From Pseudomonadota bacterium (GTDB lineage Bacteria; Pseudomonadota; Alphaproteobacteria; Micropepsales; Micropepsaceae), in NCBI GenBank assembly GCA_021804785.1, contig JAJZGY010000008.1, positions 1 to 64,000 of the forward strand: a stretch of 64,000 bases of DNA, given 5' to 3'. Under the pieces are notes generated by a model, which was given only the letters and a program-made list of their open reading frames with translations, had not been told where the DNA came from and made no database searches. Position numbers and translations under genes: made by a program. Shown in pieces: positions 54,090 to 61,874 of this stretch (within the stretch, counting starts at the first letter, position 1; every line of letters begins with the position of its first letter).

Positions 54090-54798
54090 TGTCCGTGTAA
54101 GTCCCCATCAGCTGACGCGCGATGATTTTACCGCGGAGCGCGTCCAGATTTATGCGGCAATGATGCGTCAGCGCGGCATGCCCGAGCCCATGAGCGAGCA
54201 GGAGCGCGAACAGTCGCGTCAGGCTGTGCTTGCGACAATCACCAGTGGTGAAGACCTGTGGCTGTTTGGCTACGGTTCGCTGATGTGGAACCCCGCGATT
54301 ACGGTGTCCGAGAGCCGGATTGCCCGAATCGCAGAGCACACCCGACGTTTCTGCCTGACGCTGTCGCTAGGACGTGGCGTTCCGGAAAGGCCTGGCTTGA
54401 TGCTGGCTCTTGATTATGAGCCCGGTACGATCTGCACGGGCATTGCCCATCGTATCCTTAATCGCGATCTTGATAGCGAGACAAAGGTTCTGTGGTATCG
54501 GGAGATGATTTCCGGTGCTTACAAGGCTCAATGGCTCATGGGTGAATTCCCGGATGGGAGCCGGTGCCGCATGCTGAGCTTTGTTGTGCGCCGCGATCAT
54601 GCGCGCTACGAGAGAGGATTACCTCAGTCCGAGCAGGTGCGGCGGATCGCTGAAGCTGAAGGCGTTTTGGGAACAAACCGCGATTATCTTTATCGGACAG
54701 CCGAGTTTCTTATATCACGAGATATTGCGGAAGAGTGGCTCGTAGAGCTCGCCGAAGATGTCCGTAACTATCGCATTCAGCAAGGAGAAAAGCCGTGA
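54082..54798 (+). CDS. ChaC-like gamma-glutamylcyclotransferase
   Basis: Cytosolic enzyme that cuts glutathione or gamma-glutamyl peptides to 5-oxoproline. The 238-residue protein has the family's LWLFGYGSLMWNP near residue 53-65, the glutamate-containing active-site region in the central strand and the helical C-terminus (LYRTAEFLIS). It starts with TTG at 54082, overlapping the ligase gene. It is in an operon with a MaoC hydratase (4-bp overlap). It complements the periplasmic ggt a few kb upstream. Confidence 0.88.
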   Translation: MSDVRVSPHQLTRDDFTAERVQIYAAMMRQRGMPEPMSEQEREQSRQAVLATITSGEDLWLFGYGSLMWNPAITVSESRIARIAEHTRRFCLTLSLGRGVPERPGLMLALDYEPGTICTGIAHRILNRDLDSETKVLWYREMISGAYKAQWLMGEFPDGSRCRMLSFVVRRDHARYERGLPQSEQVRRIAEAEGVLGTNRDYLYRTAEFLISRDIAEEWLVELAEDVRNYRIQQGEKP

Positions 54799-55247
54799 AA
54801 ACAGTCAGCTTTGATGAGCTCACCTCATTGGTAGGTCAGGAAATTGGTGTGTCGGAATGGGTTGAAATCGATCAGGCGCGGATCAATCAGTTTGCCGAGG
54901 CCACCGGTGATCATCAGTGGATTCATGTTGATGTCGAGCGTGCAAAAAAGGAGATGCCTGGCGGCAAGACCATAGCACATGGGTTTCTTACGCTATCTCT
55001 AATTCCGATGTTGGGTGCCCGGATCCTGCGTATCACCGGAGTAAGCCGTGGCATCAATTACGGGTCGAACAAGGTGCGCTTCACCAACATGGTTCCGGTG
55101 GGCTCGCGGGTCCGCGCACGCCAGAAGCTTTTGTCGGTTGAGTCACGAGGCGCCGGTCTGCAGGTCATCAATGAAATGACCATCGAGATAGAGGGACAGG
55201 AACGTCCCGCCTGCGTAGCTGAAACAATTTCGATGATCTACAAGTAG
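54795..55247 (+). CDS. MaoC-family dehydratase
   Basis: Single-hotdog R-specific enoyl-CoA hydratase of 150 residues. The catalytic motif is visible in FAEATGDHQWIHVDVERAKKE, with Asp and His in the DHQWIHVD stretch. The KTIAHGFLTLSLIPML loop is the typical second half. It overlaps the ChaC stop by 4 bp (ATGA-like), indicating an operon with the acyl-CoA synthetase. Fits fatty-acid or related acyl-CoA metabolism. Confidence 0.9.
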   Translation: MKTVSFDELTSLVGQEIGVSEWVEIDQARINQFAEATGDHQWIHVDVERAKKEMPGGKTIAHGFLTLSLIPMLGARILRITGVSRGINYGSNKVRFTNMVPVGSRVRARQKLLSVESRGAGLQVINEMTIEIEGQERPACVAETISMIYK

Positions 55248-55272
55248 AAAATATTGCTTTGTCTTGCCACCC

Positions 55273-55297
55273 CCTCCCGCAATGCACGTGCGGGGGG
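55273..55297. terminator. Hairpin between convergent MaoC and hydrolase genes
   Basis: A 9-bp stem (one G-T pair) around a 7-nt loop, with core CCCGCA (55276-55281) / TGCGGG (55289-55294), lies between the two converging genes. Position fits a bidirectional terminator; no T-run. Confidence 0.45.
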
Positions 55298-55316
55298 ATG
55301 CGGCGCTGATGGACTT

Positions 55317-56219
55317 TCAATCCTCAAGCGTTGTTGTCACAAAGCGGCAGATTTTGTCGATTGCCTGGCGTGCTTCTGGAACGACGTCAGCAAGAACCTG
55401 CCAGACATGCGGCACCTTGGGCCAGACCTCAAGTTCAACCATAGTGCCGGCGGCCCGCATTTTCTCGGCAAGGCGAACCGAATCGTCGCGAAGCATCTCG
55501 GCGCCAGAACATTGCAGGAGCGTGGGTGGCAGTGCCGAAAGATCGCCACGCAAGGGTGAAATCAGTGGATCGCGGGCATCCTGTCCCGGGCAGTAGGCTT
55601 CTACCAAGGTGGCAAAGCTTGTGGGCACGAAGAGGGCATCCGAACGCGCATTTTCGAGCTGAGACGGCCCCGGTTCGACAAGATCTGTAACCGGCGACAA
55701 GCAGACGAGGCAGCCCGGAAGGGGAACGCCCTGCATTTTCGCCTTGAGGGCGACAGTGAGGGTCAGATTGCCTCCTGCCGAATCACCGATGATGGCGATA
55801 CGCCGGCTCTCTATTCCCTGGGCCAGCAGTCCGTGATAGGCGGCAAAGCAGTCGTCAAGACCGGCGGGGAAGGGATGTTCGGGCGCGAGGCGGTAATCCA
55901 CCACGTGCACAGGCAGATTGGTAAGACGGGCTAACCGCCAGGTCAGAGGGCGGTGCGTACTTGGTGCGCCTGCGACAAACCCGCCACCGTGCAAATACAG
56001 GATGGCGCGGGTCTGGTCAGAGCCTGGCTGGCTTAGCTTCTCGGACGCGACACCACCAAGCTGTTCATTTTCGATCGCAACCGGCGGCGGCGGGGCTTTT
56101 GAACTGGAGGCCATTTCCGTCATGACGGCTCGCAAAGTCATGACGTTTGGCGCTTTTGCGAACCTCCGCTTCACCGAAAACCGTAACATCTTGTCCATCA
56201 AAAACAGTTGAACACTCAC
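55317..56219 (-). CDS. Hormone-sensitive-lipase-type alpha/beta hydrolase
   Basis: Esterase of 300 residues of the HSL (bacterial family IV) group. The oxyanion motif LYLHGGGFVAGAPSTHR is near residue 73, the nucleophile serine in IIGDSAGGNLTLTVAL near 147, and the catalytic His in KVPHVWQVLADVVPEAR near 270. The N-terminal cap is helical (MSVQLFLMDKMLRFSVKRRF). The substrate is unknown. It stands alone on the minus strand, at the edge of the accessory region. Confidence 0.9.
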   Translation of the reverse strand: MSVQLFLMDKMLRFSVKRRFAKAPNVMTLRAVMTEMASSSKAPPPPVAIENEQLGGVASEKLSQPGSDQTRAILYLHGGGFVAGAPSTHRPLTWRLARLTNLPVHVVDYRLAPEHPFPAGLDDCFAAYHGLLAQGIESRRIAIIGDSAGGNLTLTVALKAKMQGVPLPGCLVCLSPVTDLVEPGPSQLENARSDALFVPTSFATLVEAYCPGQDARDPLISPLRGDLSALPPTLLQCSGAEMLRDDSVRLAEKMRAAGTMVELEVWPKVPHVWQVLADVVPEARQAIDKICRFVTTTLED

Positions 56220-56409
56220 CAGTTCGCTCCTGTCCTAAGTCCACCACATCCGGTCTGGTTGGGCATGCATGCTAACGCTTTTTGTCGTGCTTAACAGCAA
56301 TGTTTGCCCGATACGCGGGTGTCATTCGTTCCAGTTTCGGCCTAAAGGAGGCCGGATCCTGATCCTGGCCGCTGGGGCCGCCAGCCAGGATGGCGTTAAT
56401 GAGAGTGGC

Positions 56410-57375
56410 ACAGGGACACTCAGGTCATGTTGTCCCGGAAGGCGCCGTCGATCAGGTCAAGCGCGAGCGCCGGGAGTTTTTATTCCCAAGGCCGAGCGCG
56501 AGAAGCATATCTATGGCTCGGAATTTGAAATCCAGCTCCGCAACAAATTGACTCAACGCGCCGTAGCGCGGGAGTGCGCGGAATGGATTCGCAAGAAGGC
56601 GTCATTCCGGTCCAACCGGACCAAGGCCCCGATGCAACAGTTTGCCTGCGTTGCTGGGCAGGATGCCTCAGTCACCTACATGCCCGTAAATGGCTTCACC
56701 ACCTTGGACCTGGGATACCAAAAGGGCAATGCGGTCTCCAATATGGTGAACCATTTCGATGACGCTGCCCATACGACGGCCTACCTGGAGCTGTTCCATC
56801 AGATTTGGGCGGACGCGGCCAATGTGCAGGACGTTACGGACACGATCTGCCAGCACATCGAGTCAGTCTATGAAGAGAACTCGCCAGAGCGAATCTACTT
56901 CCTCATTCTCTACAATTTTTTCCGGGAGTTTCTGGAGAATATTGACGAGGACGTTCTGCCCAACGACCGCACTGGCTACCTCGAAAGCGGGGTCTGGAAG
57001 AAGTTGTTCAATTTTCAGCGTGATGCGGCGACCGGCGTCAACACCACGATGGTGACAGGCTAGGATGCGCCTAAGAGCACTATCCCTAGGAGCTATGACT
57101 TTCAATCGATCCTGACACTGTTCTCGCCCCGGTCGAAGGAAAAGTCAGTAACTATGCCGAACGATCCCAATCAGATCGATATCCTGATTGGCACCGACTG
57201 TATCTCTGAAGGACAAAACCTCCAGGATTGCGATTACCTCATCAATTACGACATCCACTGGAATCCTGTCCGCATAATCCAGCGCTTCGGGCGCATTGAC
57301 CGTATCGGATCGCCTAACGCGCAAATTCAGTTGGTCAATTATTGGCCCGACATCACAACGCATGCTCAAAATTGA
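56410..57375 (+). pseudogene. Remnant of a large SNF2-type helicase (phospholipase D-like group)
   Basis: Two pieces of one large helicase. The first (about 56410-57060) contains IPKAEREKHIYGSEFEIQ, MPVNGFTTLDLGYQKG and RIYFLILYNFFREFLENI, which belong to the N-terminal part before the ATPase core. A PEGAVDQVKRE-like stretch just upstream is in another frame, showing a frameshift near 56470. The first piece ends at a stop (57061-57063) where intact proteins continue into the Walker A region. The second (about 57097-57375) holds ILTLFSPRSKEK, IDILIGTDCISEGQNLQDCD and VRIIQRFGRIDRIGS, helicase motifs V and VI. The DEAD-box core between them is deleted. This family often accompanies mobile elements and defence genes. 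Confidence 0.8.
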
Positions 57376-57491
57376 GTTGCATCGGGTTCTTCCGAGTCAT
57401 CGTGTCATAGATCCACCTGAGCTTCTTGTCGCCCAGCTTTGGCGGACAGCCAAACAGCGGCTTTGCTTTAGTTCCCCCATCCTCCTCGCCG

Positions 57492-57599
57492 TTACTCATT
57501 TATCCATCGGTATATCGCCGTCCGACCAATGCCGAAAACTTCCGCCGCAACTTCAGGGCTATTGCCCTCCTGTACGCGCCGCATGGCGCGCTCCCTCAT
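57492..57599 (-). mobile_element. IS630-family transposase N-terminal fragment
   Basis: A 35-codon frame on the minus strand (ATG 57599, stop 57494-57492) reads MRERAMRRVQEG, then PEVAAEVFGIGRTAIYRWINE. This is the N-terminal helix-turn-helix of IS630-type transposases. It stops abruptly, and the rest of the transposase is missing. The surrounding 57376-57713 shows no other gene and no clear terminal inverted repeats. It marks past insertion-sequence activity between the helicase remnant and the metal-response locus. Confidence 0.65.
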
Positions 57600-57713
57600 C
57601 ACTCCTCAAATTGTCAAAATCACTGCAGGGACGTCAGCGCGCTGCGTCCGTATCTCAAGTTCCCGATTTGGCGTCCAACTCTTCGCACTACGTGTCGGCG
57701 TAGACCATGCCTC

Positions 57714-58280
57714 TCAGCCTTTTTCCAGTTCATCCGCCAGCTTTCGGCGGGCTCGGTAAAGGCGCATCTCGATTGCCTTGCGTGTCGTTCCGAGGATCAC
57801 CGCCGCCTCGTCTTGGCTCAGGCCCTCGATCACTGTGAGCAACAAGGGTTCCTTGTACAGCGTCGGCAATGCTGCAATGGCCATGTTGAGCCGGGCGAGC
57901 CGCGCGGAAGCTTCAAGTTCCTCGTCGGCGCCCCCTACGTCCATTGGAGGCTGATCTTCAGTGCCAAGAGCAAGAAGGCGCAAGAAGGTGCGGCGAACGG
58001 CCTTCCGGCGACCAAAGTCCCTACACTTGTTGAGGGCGATGCGATGTAGCCATGGCGAAAAGGGCCGCTTTGGGTCGTAGCGGTGGAGCGCGCGCCAGGC
58101 CGAAATGAAGGTATCCTGGAGAAGATCATAGGCATCATCGGCATCGCCGACATAGCGGCGAACGAAACGATATAGCGGCTCCTTGTAGCGCCGGATCAGA
58201 CCGTTGAAGGCCGCGCGGTCGCCGCCTGCGGCACGGTGTGCGAGTGCCTCATCCGATGCGCTTTCCGGCGCATATGTCAC
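57714..58280 (-). CDS. ECF sigma factor, CnrH/NccH type
   Basis: Extracytoplasmic-function sigma factor of 188 residues. Region 2 (FNGLIRRYKEPLYRFVRRYVG, DDAYDLLQDTFISAWRALHRYD) and region 4 (YKEPLLLTVIEGLSQDEAAVILG, TRKAIEMRLYRARRKL) are both present. The GTG start at 58280 overlaps the sensor gene stop (GTGA) and is preferred over the longer open frame, whose upstream part is antisense-like. By analogy with CnrYXH, it is held by the membrane anti-sigma factor and released when the periplasmic sensor binds metal. It should direct transcription of the divergent pump genes. Confidence 0.88.
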   Translation of the reverse strand: MTYAPESASDEALAHRAAGGDRAAFNGLIRRYKEPLYRFVRRYVGDADDAYDLLQDTFISAWRALHRYDPKRPFSPWLHRIALNKCRDFGRRKAVRRTFLRLLALGTEDQPPMDVGGADEELEASARLARLNMAIAALPTLYKEPLLLTVIEGLSQDEAAVILGTTRKAIEMRLYRARRKLADELEKG

Positions 58281-58720
58281 GACGAGCCCGCGGTCAGTGC
58301 CTCGTAGACTGCGCGATCGAAGACCTTGGACTGTTTGACCGTGAGGATGGCACGCATGGCGAGCACGTGCCGGATCGTGGCTTCCTGGAGGCTCTTTTCT
58401 GCACGGTGGAAGCGGTCGATTGCCGCCTGTTCCTTCGGACCATAGGTGTGATCCGCCTCCAGCGCGATTGCCAACTCCAGATCCGCCGCCTGCATTTCTG
58501 CCTCGAATACCTTGCCGCGCGTCGCGAATCGCTGTTCGAGGACAGCAATCCGTTCGCTCTGCGCGGCAGTCAGGTCGAGATCGTGATGCAGAATCGCGTG
58601 AAGGTCCTGGGGCGGGGCGGCCTGCCGTGCGCCATAGGAAACGCCCAGCCAGCCGCCAAGAGCGCCCGCTGCCAAGGTCAGCAGCACCATCGCGACGACC
58701 GCGCGAAGTGACACGCTCAC
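58277..58720 (-). CDS. Periplasmic metal sensor, CnrX/NccX type
   Basis: Membrane-anchored periplasmic sensor of 147 residues. One N-terminal membrane helix (VVAMVLLTLAAGALGGWLGV) is followed by a four-helix hooked hairpin. The Ni/Co ligands known for CnrX (His42, His46, Glu63, His119, Met123) correspond here to His41 and His45 (HAILH), Glu62, His118 and Met122 (HVLAM), all present with exactly the same spacing, offset by one. It sits between the anti-sigma and sigma genes with 4-bp overlaps on both sides. The conserved ligands make nickel or cobalt sensing likely; the actual metal range is untested. Confidence 0.88.
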   Translation of the reverse strand: MSVSLRAVVAMVLLTLAAGALGGWLGVSYGARQAAPPQDLHAILHHDLDLTAAQSERIAVLEQRFATRGKVFEAEMQAADLELAIALEADHTYGPKEQAAIDRFHRAEKSLQEATIRHVLAMRAILTVKQSKVFDRAVYEALTAGSS

Positions 58721-58995
58721 GGAAGTCTCCCAAACAGGAGGTCGAAAGGCGCAAGCCCACCGCTCGGTCGCGCGATGGCATTCGCGGTCGGATGCGCCGG
58801 AGCGGCTGCGGCGCCAGCTGCTACGCTGCCGAGCAAGGCCACGACCAGTGCGACAGCCTGACAGGACGTGATGACGCGACCGGTGCGCCGCTCCGTCGCG
58901 CGCGTCGTGATGGCCCTCCAGACGCCGATCTCCAGCCGATCGAGCGGTCTGTCCGGCGGCAGCTTTGCGAGGGCTTGAAGTTCACGATCAATCAT
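58717..58995 (-). CDS. Membrane anti-sigma factor, CnrY/NccY type
   Basis: Small protein of 92 residues with a cytosolic N-terminal part (MIDRELQALAKLPPDRPLDRLE, then VWRAITTR), one membrane helix (AVALVVALLGSVAAGAAAA) and a short periplasmic C-terminus. This matches CnrY, whose N-terminal helices bind the sigma factor. The ATG at 58995 fits the family length; the frame extends to 59016. It overlaps the sensor gene by 4 bp. Low sequence complexity makes the assignment rest partly on position. Confidence 0.75.
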   Translation of the reverse strand: MIDRELQALAKLPPDRPLDRLEIGVWRAITTRATERRTGRVITSCQAVALVVALLGSVAAGAAAAPAHPTANAIARPSGGLAPFDLLFGRLP

Positions 58996-59031
58996 GGCGT
59001 CTGGCCTCGCTCTCAATCACGTCCACCTCTC

Positions 59032-59088
59032 TGATACGCATCGTTCTTGCCTTTCCCTCCAGAAGGAAACCCCTGGCGTCCGCGTAAC
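59032..59088. promoter_or_regulatory. Paired divergent ECF-like promoter motifs
   Basis: Between the divergent YXH and pump genes two copies of one pattern point outwards. On the minus strand GGAAA (59056-59052) and CGTATCA (59038-59032) are separated by 13 bp; on the plus strand GGAAA (59065-59069) and CGTAAC (59083-59088) are also separated by 13 bp. The two GGAAA boxes are 8 bp apart. GGAA... / CGT... resembles ECF sigma promoters, although the usual spacer is longer (about 16-17). They may be targets of the sigma factor encoded at 57714-58280. Confidence 0.35.
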
Positions 59089-59145
59089 GGATCGATAGGG
59101 GACCAATCCCCCCTACACACGAACTCCGTTTGATCGGGAAGGAGT

Positions 59146-59280
59146 ATGAACAAGCGGACCGAGTTCTGGAAGTGGGTCAAGGCCGCCATCGCCGCTATCC
59201 CCGTGGCCGGGTTGACTGTCTTGGAGTTTGCCTATTCTGGTGCCTACGACGTCGCTACCGATGTGCCGCACAGCAGATGA
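59146..59280 (+). CDS. 44-residue membrane-anchor ORF, likely truncated cytochrome-type protein
   Basis: A strong ribosome site (GGAAGGAG) precedes this short frame: MNKRTEFWKWVKAAIAAIPV, one hydrophobic helix, then YSGAYDVATDVPHSR and stop. The helix followed by YSGxYDVAxDxPHS is the N-terminus of a group of membrane-anchored c-type cytochromes. The CxxCH haem motif is missing, since the frame stops right after PHS. It may be a truncated gene or a small protein now used alone. It lies first in the pump transcript, about 110 bp before the outer-membrane factor gene. Confidence 0.5.
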   Translation: MNKRTEFWKWVKAAIAAIPVAGLTVLEFAYSGAYDVATDVPHSR

Positions 59281-59391
59281 GTCCTTATGCGGGTGAAAAG
59301 AATGCGGTTGCTCGAATTCTCGGGTTCTCGGGAGGGGTAGTGCGCGCTCGTGCGTATGACCGTGATGATGATTGCAATACGTACGAAATCC

Positions 59392-60810
59392 ATGCCGACT
59401 ACCTTCAAAATGCGGTATCTGTGCCTGTTCGCCGTGGGGCTTCTCTCCGGCTGCGCCACTTTTCAGCCGCGTCCGATCTCTCCTGCCGGATCCCTCGGGG
59501 CCTATGAGAGTCGCTCGCTCGGCAATCCGGGCCTTGTGAAGTTTCTGGTGGCCAACCATGTCGCATGGCCCGGCAGCGGTCAGTCCTGGGATCTTAAGGC
59601 GTTGACCCTGGCCGCATTTTACTACCAGCCCGCGCTCGCCTATGCGCGTGCGCAGCTGCTCTCTGCGCAGGCGGCCCGGATCACAGCCCGTGCGCGTCCG
59701 AACCCGTCTCTTTCGCTGAGCCCGGGATACGACTCTGGGGTTCCGGGTGTGCGCAATCCCTGGATCGTGCCGGTCGCCATCAACTGGCCGATCGACAGTG
59801 TGGGCCGGCGCGGCGATCGCATGGCGCAGGCGCGTCACCTCGCGGTCGCCGCACGGTGGGACCTCATTGGCACAGTCTGGGGGGTACGCAGCCGCCTGCG
59901 CCGTGCATTACTTGCGCTGTATGGGGCGCGTCAGACCAAATCGCTCCGGGTCCGCCAGGTGACTGCGTTGCGGAGCGTCGTCAATCTCCTCGAAGGCCAG
60001 TTCAGGGCCGGTGCGGTGTCGAGTTACACTGTCACCGGGGCGCGGATCGCGCTCGAACATGCGACCCTTGCCAGACAGGCACAGGCGGGCCGGATTCGCC
60101 AGGCGCGCATCGCGCTCGCCGGCGCGATCGGGGTACCGGTAAGCGCATTGCGAGGAGTGCATCTGTCGTTCGCCGGATTCAGACGGTTCCCGCGTGATCT
60201 CACCCGCCCGGCGGTGCGGCAGCACGCTTTGCTCGGGCGCTCGGATGTGAGGGCATCACTCGCGCAATACGCGGCCAGCCAATCGGCCCTGAAGCTCGAG
60301 GTCGCGCGCCAATGGCCTAGCGTCGTGCTCGGCCCGGGCTATGTCTGGAACTCGCAGCTCGTCGACGATAGCCAGTGGCAGCTCAGCCTCTCGCTGACGT
60401 TGCCCCTCCTCAATCAGAACCAGGGCCCTATCGCTCAGGCAAGAGCTCGGCGCCGCGTGGCCGCTGCACAGTTCCTCGGCGTGCAGGCGGCGGCCGTAAC
60501 CCAGATCGATGGCGCGCTCGCCGCGTACCGGTCGGCGCTCGCGCAGGTCAGGACGGCCGACTCGTTACTCGGAAACTTGACACACCAACTCAAATCCATA
60601 CGCGCGCAGGTCAGCGCCGGAGAGATGCAGCCGCTCGACCTCGCCAACGCAGACGTCGCCTTCTATGCCGGGGCACAAAATCTGCTCGCAACGCGGCTGG
60701 CCGCGCAACAGGCGCTTGGCGCGTTACAAGACGCGGTGCAAAGCCCGCTCACCCTACGTCCCTCCATGTTGCAATCCGCACAAAACATTCCTCACCCGGC
60801 AGGTCCATGA
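59392..60810 (+). CDS. Outer-membrane factor of the metal-locus RND pump (CnrC-like)
   Basis: TolC-type outer-membrane lipoprotein of 472 residues. The signal ends in LFAVGLLSGC (Cys near residue 21). OEP helices follow, e.g. YARAQLLSAQAARITARARPNPSLSLSPGYD near 80-110 and AARWDLIGTVWGVRSRLRRALLALYGA. It forms a 4-bp overlap with the adaptor gene. The start at 59392 is one of several possible (59350 GTG, 59410 ATG); all give a lipoprotein. By position it corresponds to CnrC/CzcC, though sequence places it generally in the OEP family. Confidence 0.88.
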   Translation: MPTTFKMRYLCLFAVGLLSGCATFQPRPISPAGSLGAYESRSLGNPGLVKFLVANHVAWPGSGQSWDLKALTLAAFYYQPALAYARAQLLSAQAARITARARPNPSLSLSPGYDSGVPGVRNPWIVPVAINWPIDSVGRRGDRMAQARHLAVAARWDLIGTVWGVRSRLRRALLALYGARQTKSLRVRQVTALRSVVNLLEGQFRAGAVSSYTVTGARIALEHATLARQAQAGRIRQARIALAGAIGVPVSALRGVHLSFAGFRRFPRDLTRPAVRQHALLGRSDVRASLAQYAASQSALKLEVARQWPSVVLGPGYVWNSQLVDDSQWQLSLSLTLPLLNQNQGPIAQARARRRVAAAQFLGVQAAAVTQIDGALAAYRSALAQVRTADSLLGNLTHQLKSIRAQVSAGEMQPLDLANADVAFYAGAQNLLATRLAAQQALGALQDAVQSPLTLRPSMLQSAQNIPHPAGP

Positions 60811-61874
60811 AAAAATCCCGCACATTGGTCACCATCGGCATCGCCGCCTTTGGATTCGCGCTCGGCGCGTACTTACTCCTCAGATCGTACGGTGCAAGGT
60901 CTGTGGCAGCTGAGCAGTCCGATGCATCCCGAGGCCCCCGGATCACCGTTCAGGTCGGTGAATTAAGGCGCATGACCCTGCACCGCTACGTGTACGGCTA
61001 CGGCGTGGTGGAGCCGGCACCGACGACGCCGCAGCACCCTGCAGCCTCTGCGTCTGTTGCCGCTCCCGTCAGCGGTGTCGTCACCCATGTGCTCGTCGCG
61101 GCAGGGGAGCGAGTCAGGCGAGGCCAGCTGCTGGTTGTTCTCAATTCTGGCACGATGACGGAGCGCTACGCGGCACAGCAGGTCGCACGGCTCAAGCGGC
61201 TGTACGCCGAGCACAACGCTGCGCTGAAAGCCTTGCAGAGTGCGCAAGCGCAACTTGCGCTCCTGCGCGTCACCGCCCCACTCAGCGGGCAGGTTGTCAG
61301 CGTCAATGTGAAGGCCGGTACCGCGGTAGATGCGCGTACTGTGCTCGCCGTGGTGGTCGACGTCGACCATCTCGTGGTACGAACGGATATTCCCGAAGAG
61401 GAAGCTTCGCAACTCGCCCCCGGTGATCCCTTGCAGGTGCTGGGCGCGCGGCCCATCTCGACGCGGCTCGCCTATGTCAGTGCAACGGTCAACGCGAACG
61501 ATGGAACCGTGATGGCCTGGGGTAGCCTGCCGCGGAAGAGCAGTCTTCGACCGGGCCAATACTTTCACCTGCGCATCGTGACGGCGACAGAGCCCAATGC
61601 GCTGGCGGCGCCCAGTAAAAGCGTAATCAGCCAGATCGCAGGCAGCCGTGGCGTCCTCTCCGTCGTGCGTGGCAGCACGGCGATCCGCGTTCCTGTCGAG
61701 GCAGGCCTGCGGGAAGATGGCTGGGTGGCGGTGTCCGGTCCCGGGCTCAAGGTCGGGACTCGGGTCGTCACCGAGGGCGCCTATGGCTTACCGGACCGGA
61801 CGGCAATCCGGATCGCCGCTCCATCCAGCGGCCAGGCCGTCTCATCGCGCACCATGGATCTTCAGACGCAATGA
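60807..61874 (+). CDS. RND periplasmic adaptor (membrane-fusion) protein
   Basis: Adaptor of 355 residues joining the inner-membrane permease to the outer-membrane factor. It has an N-terminal membrane anchor (IGIAAFGFALGAYLLL), a split lipoyl domain (VAAPVSGVVTHVLVAAGERVRRGQLLVVL and RVTAPLSGQVVSVNVKAGTAVDA), a short helical hairpin and a beta-barrel. It lacks the extra histidine-rich metal-binding N-terminal stretch seen in CzcB/CusB-like adaptors. The ATG at 60807 overlaps the previous stop, and the next gene overlaps its stop by 4 bp. Confidence 0.9.
   Translation: MKKSRTLVTIGIAAFGFALGAYLLLRSYGARSVAAEQSDASRGPRITVQVGELRRMTLHRYVYGYGVVEPAPTTPQHPAASASVAAPVSGVVTHVLVAAGERVRRGQLLVVLNSGTMTERYAAQQVARLKRLYAEHNAALKALQSAQAQLALLRVTAPLSGQVVSVNVKAGTAVDARTVLAVVVDVDHLVVRTDIPEEEASQLAPGDPLQVLGARPISTRLAYVSATVNANDGTVMAWGSLPRKSSLRPGQYFHLRIVTATEPNALAAPSKSVISQIAGSRGVLSVVRGSTAIRVPVEAGLREDGWVAVSGPGLKVGTRVVTEGAYGLPDRTAIRIAAPSSGQAVSSRTMDLQTQ

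Noticed and set aside
58281-58781. N-terminal extension of the sigma factor open frame
   Set aside because: The extension is an antisense-like, Arg/Gly-rich frame over the sensor gene; the GTG overlapping the sensor stop gives a normal-length ECF sigma factor.
60375-60806. N-terminal extension of the adaptor open frame
   Set aside because: It overlaps the outer-membrane factor gene in another frame and lacks signal character; the ATG at 60807 overlaps the previous stop and begins a membrane anchor.
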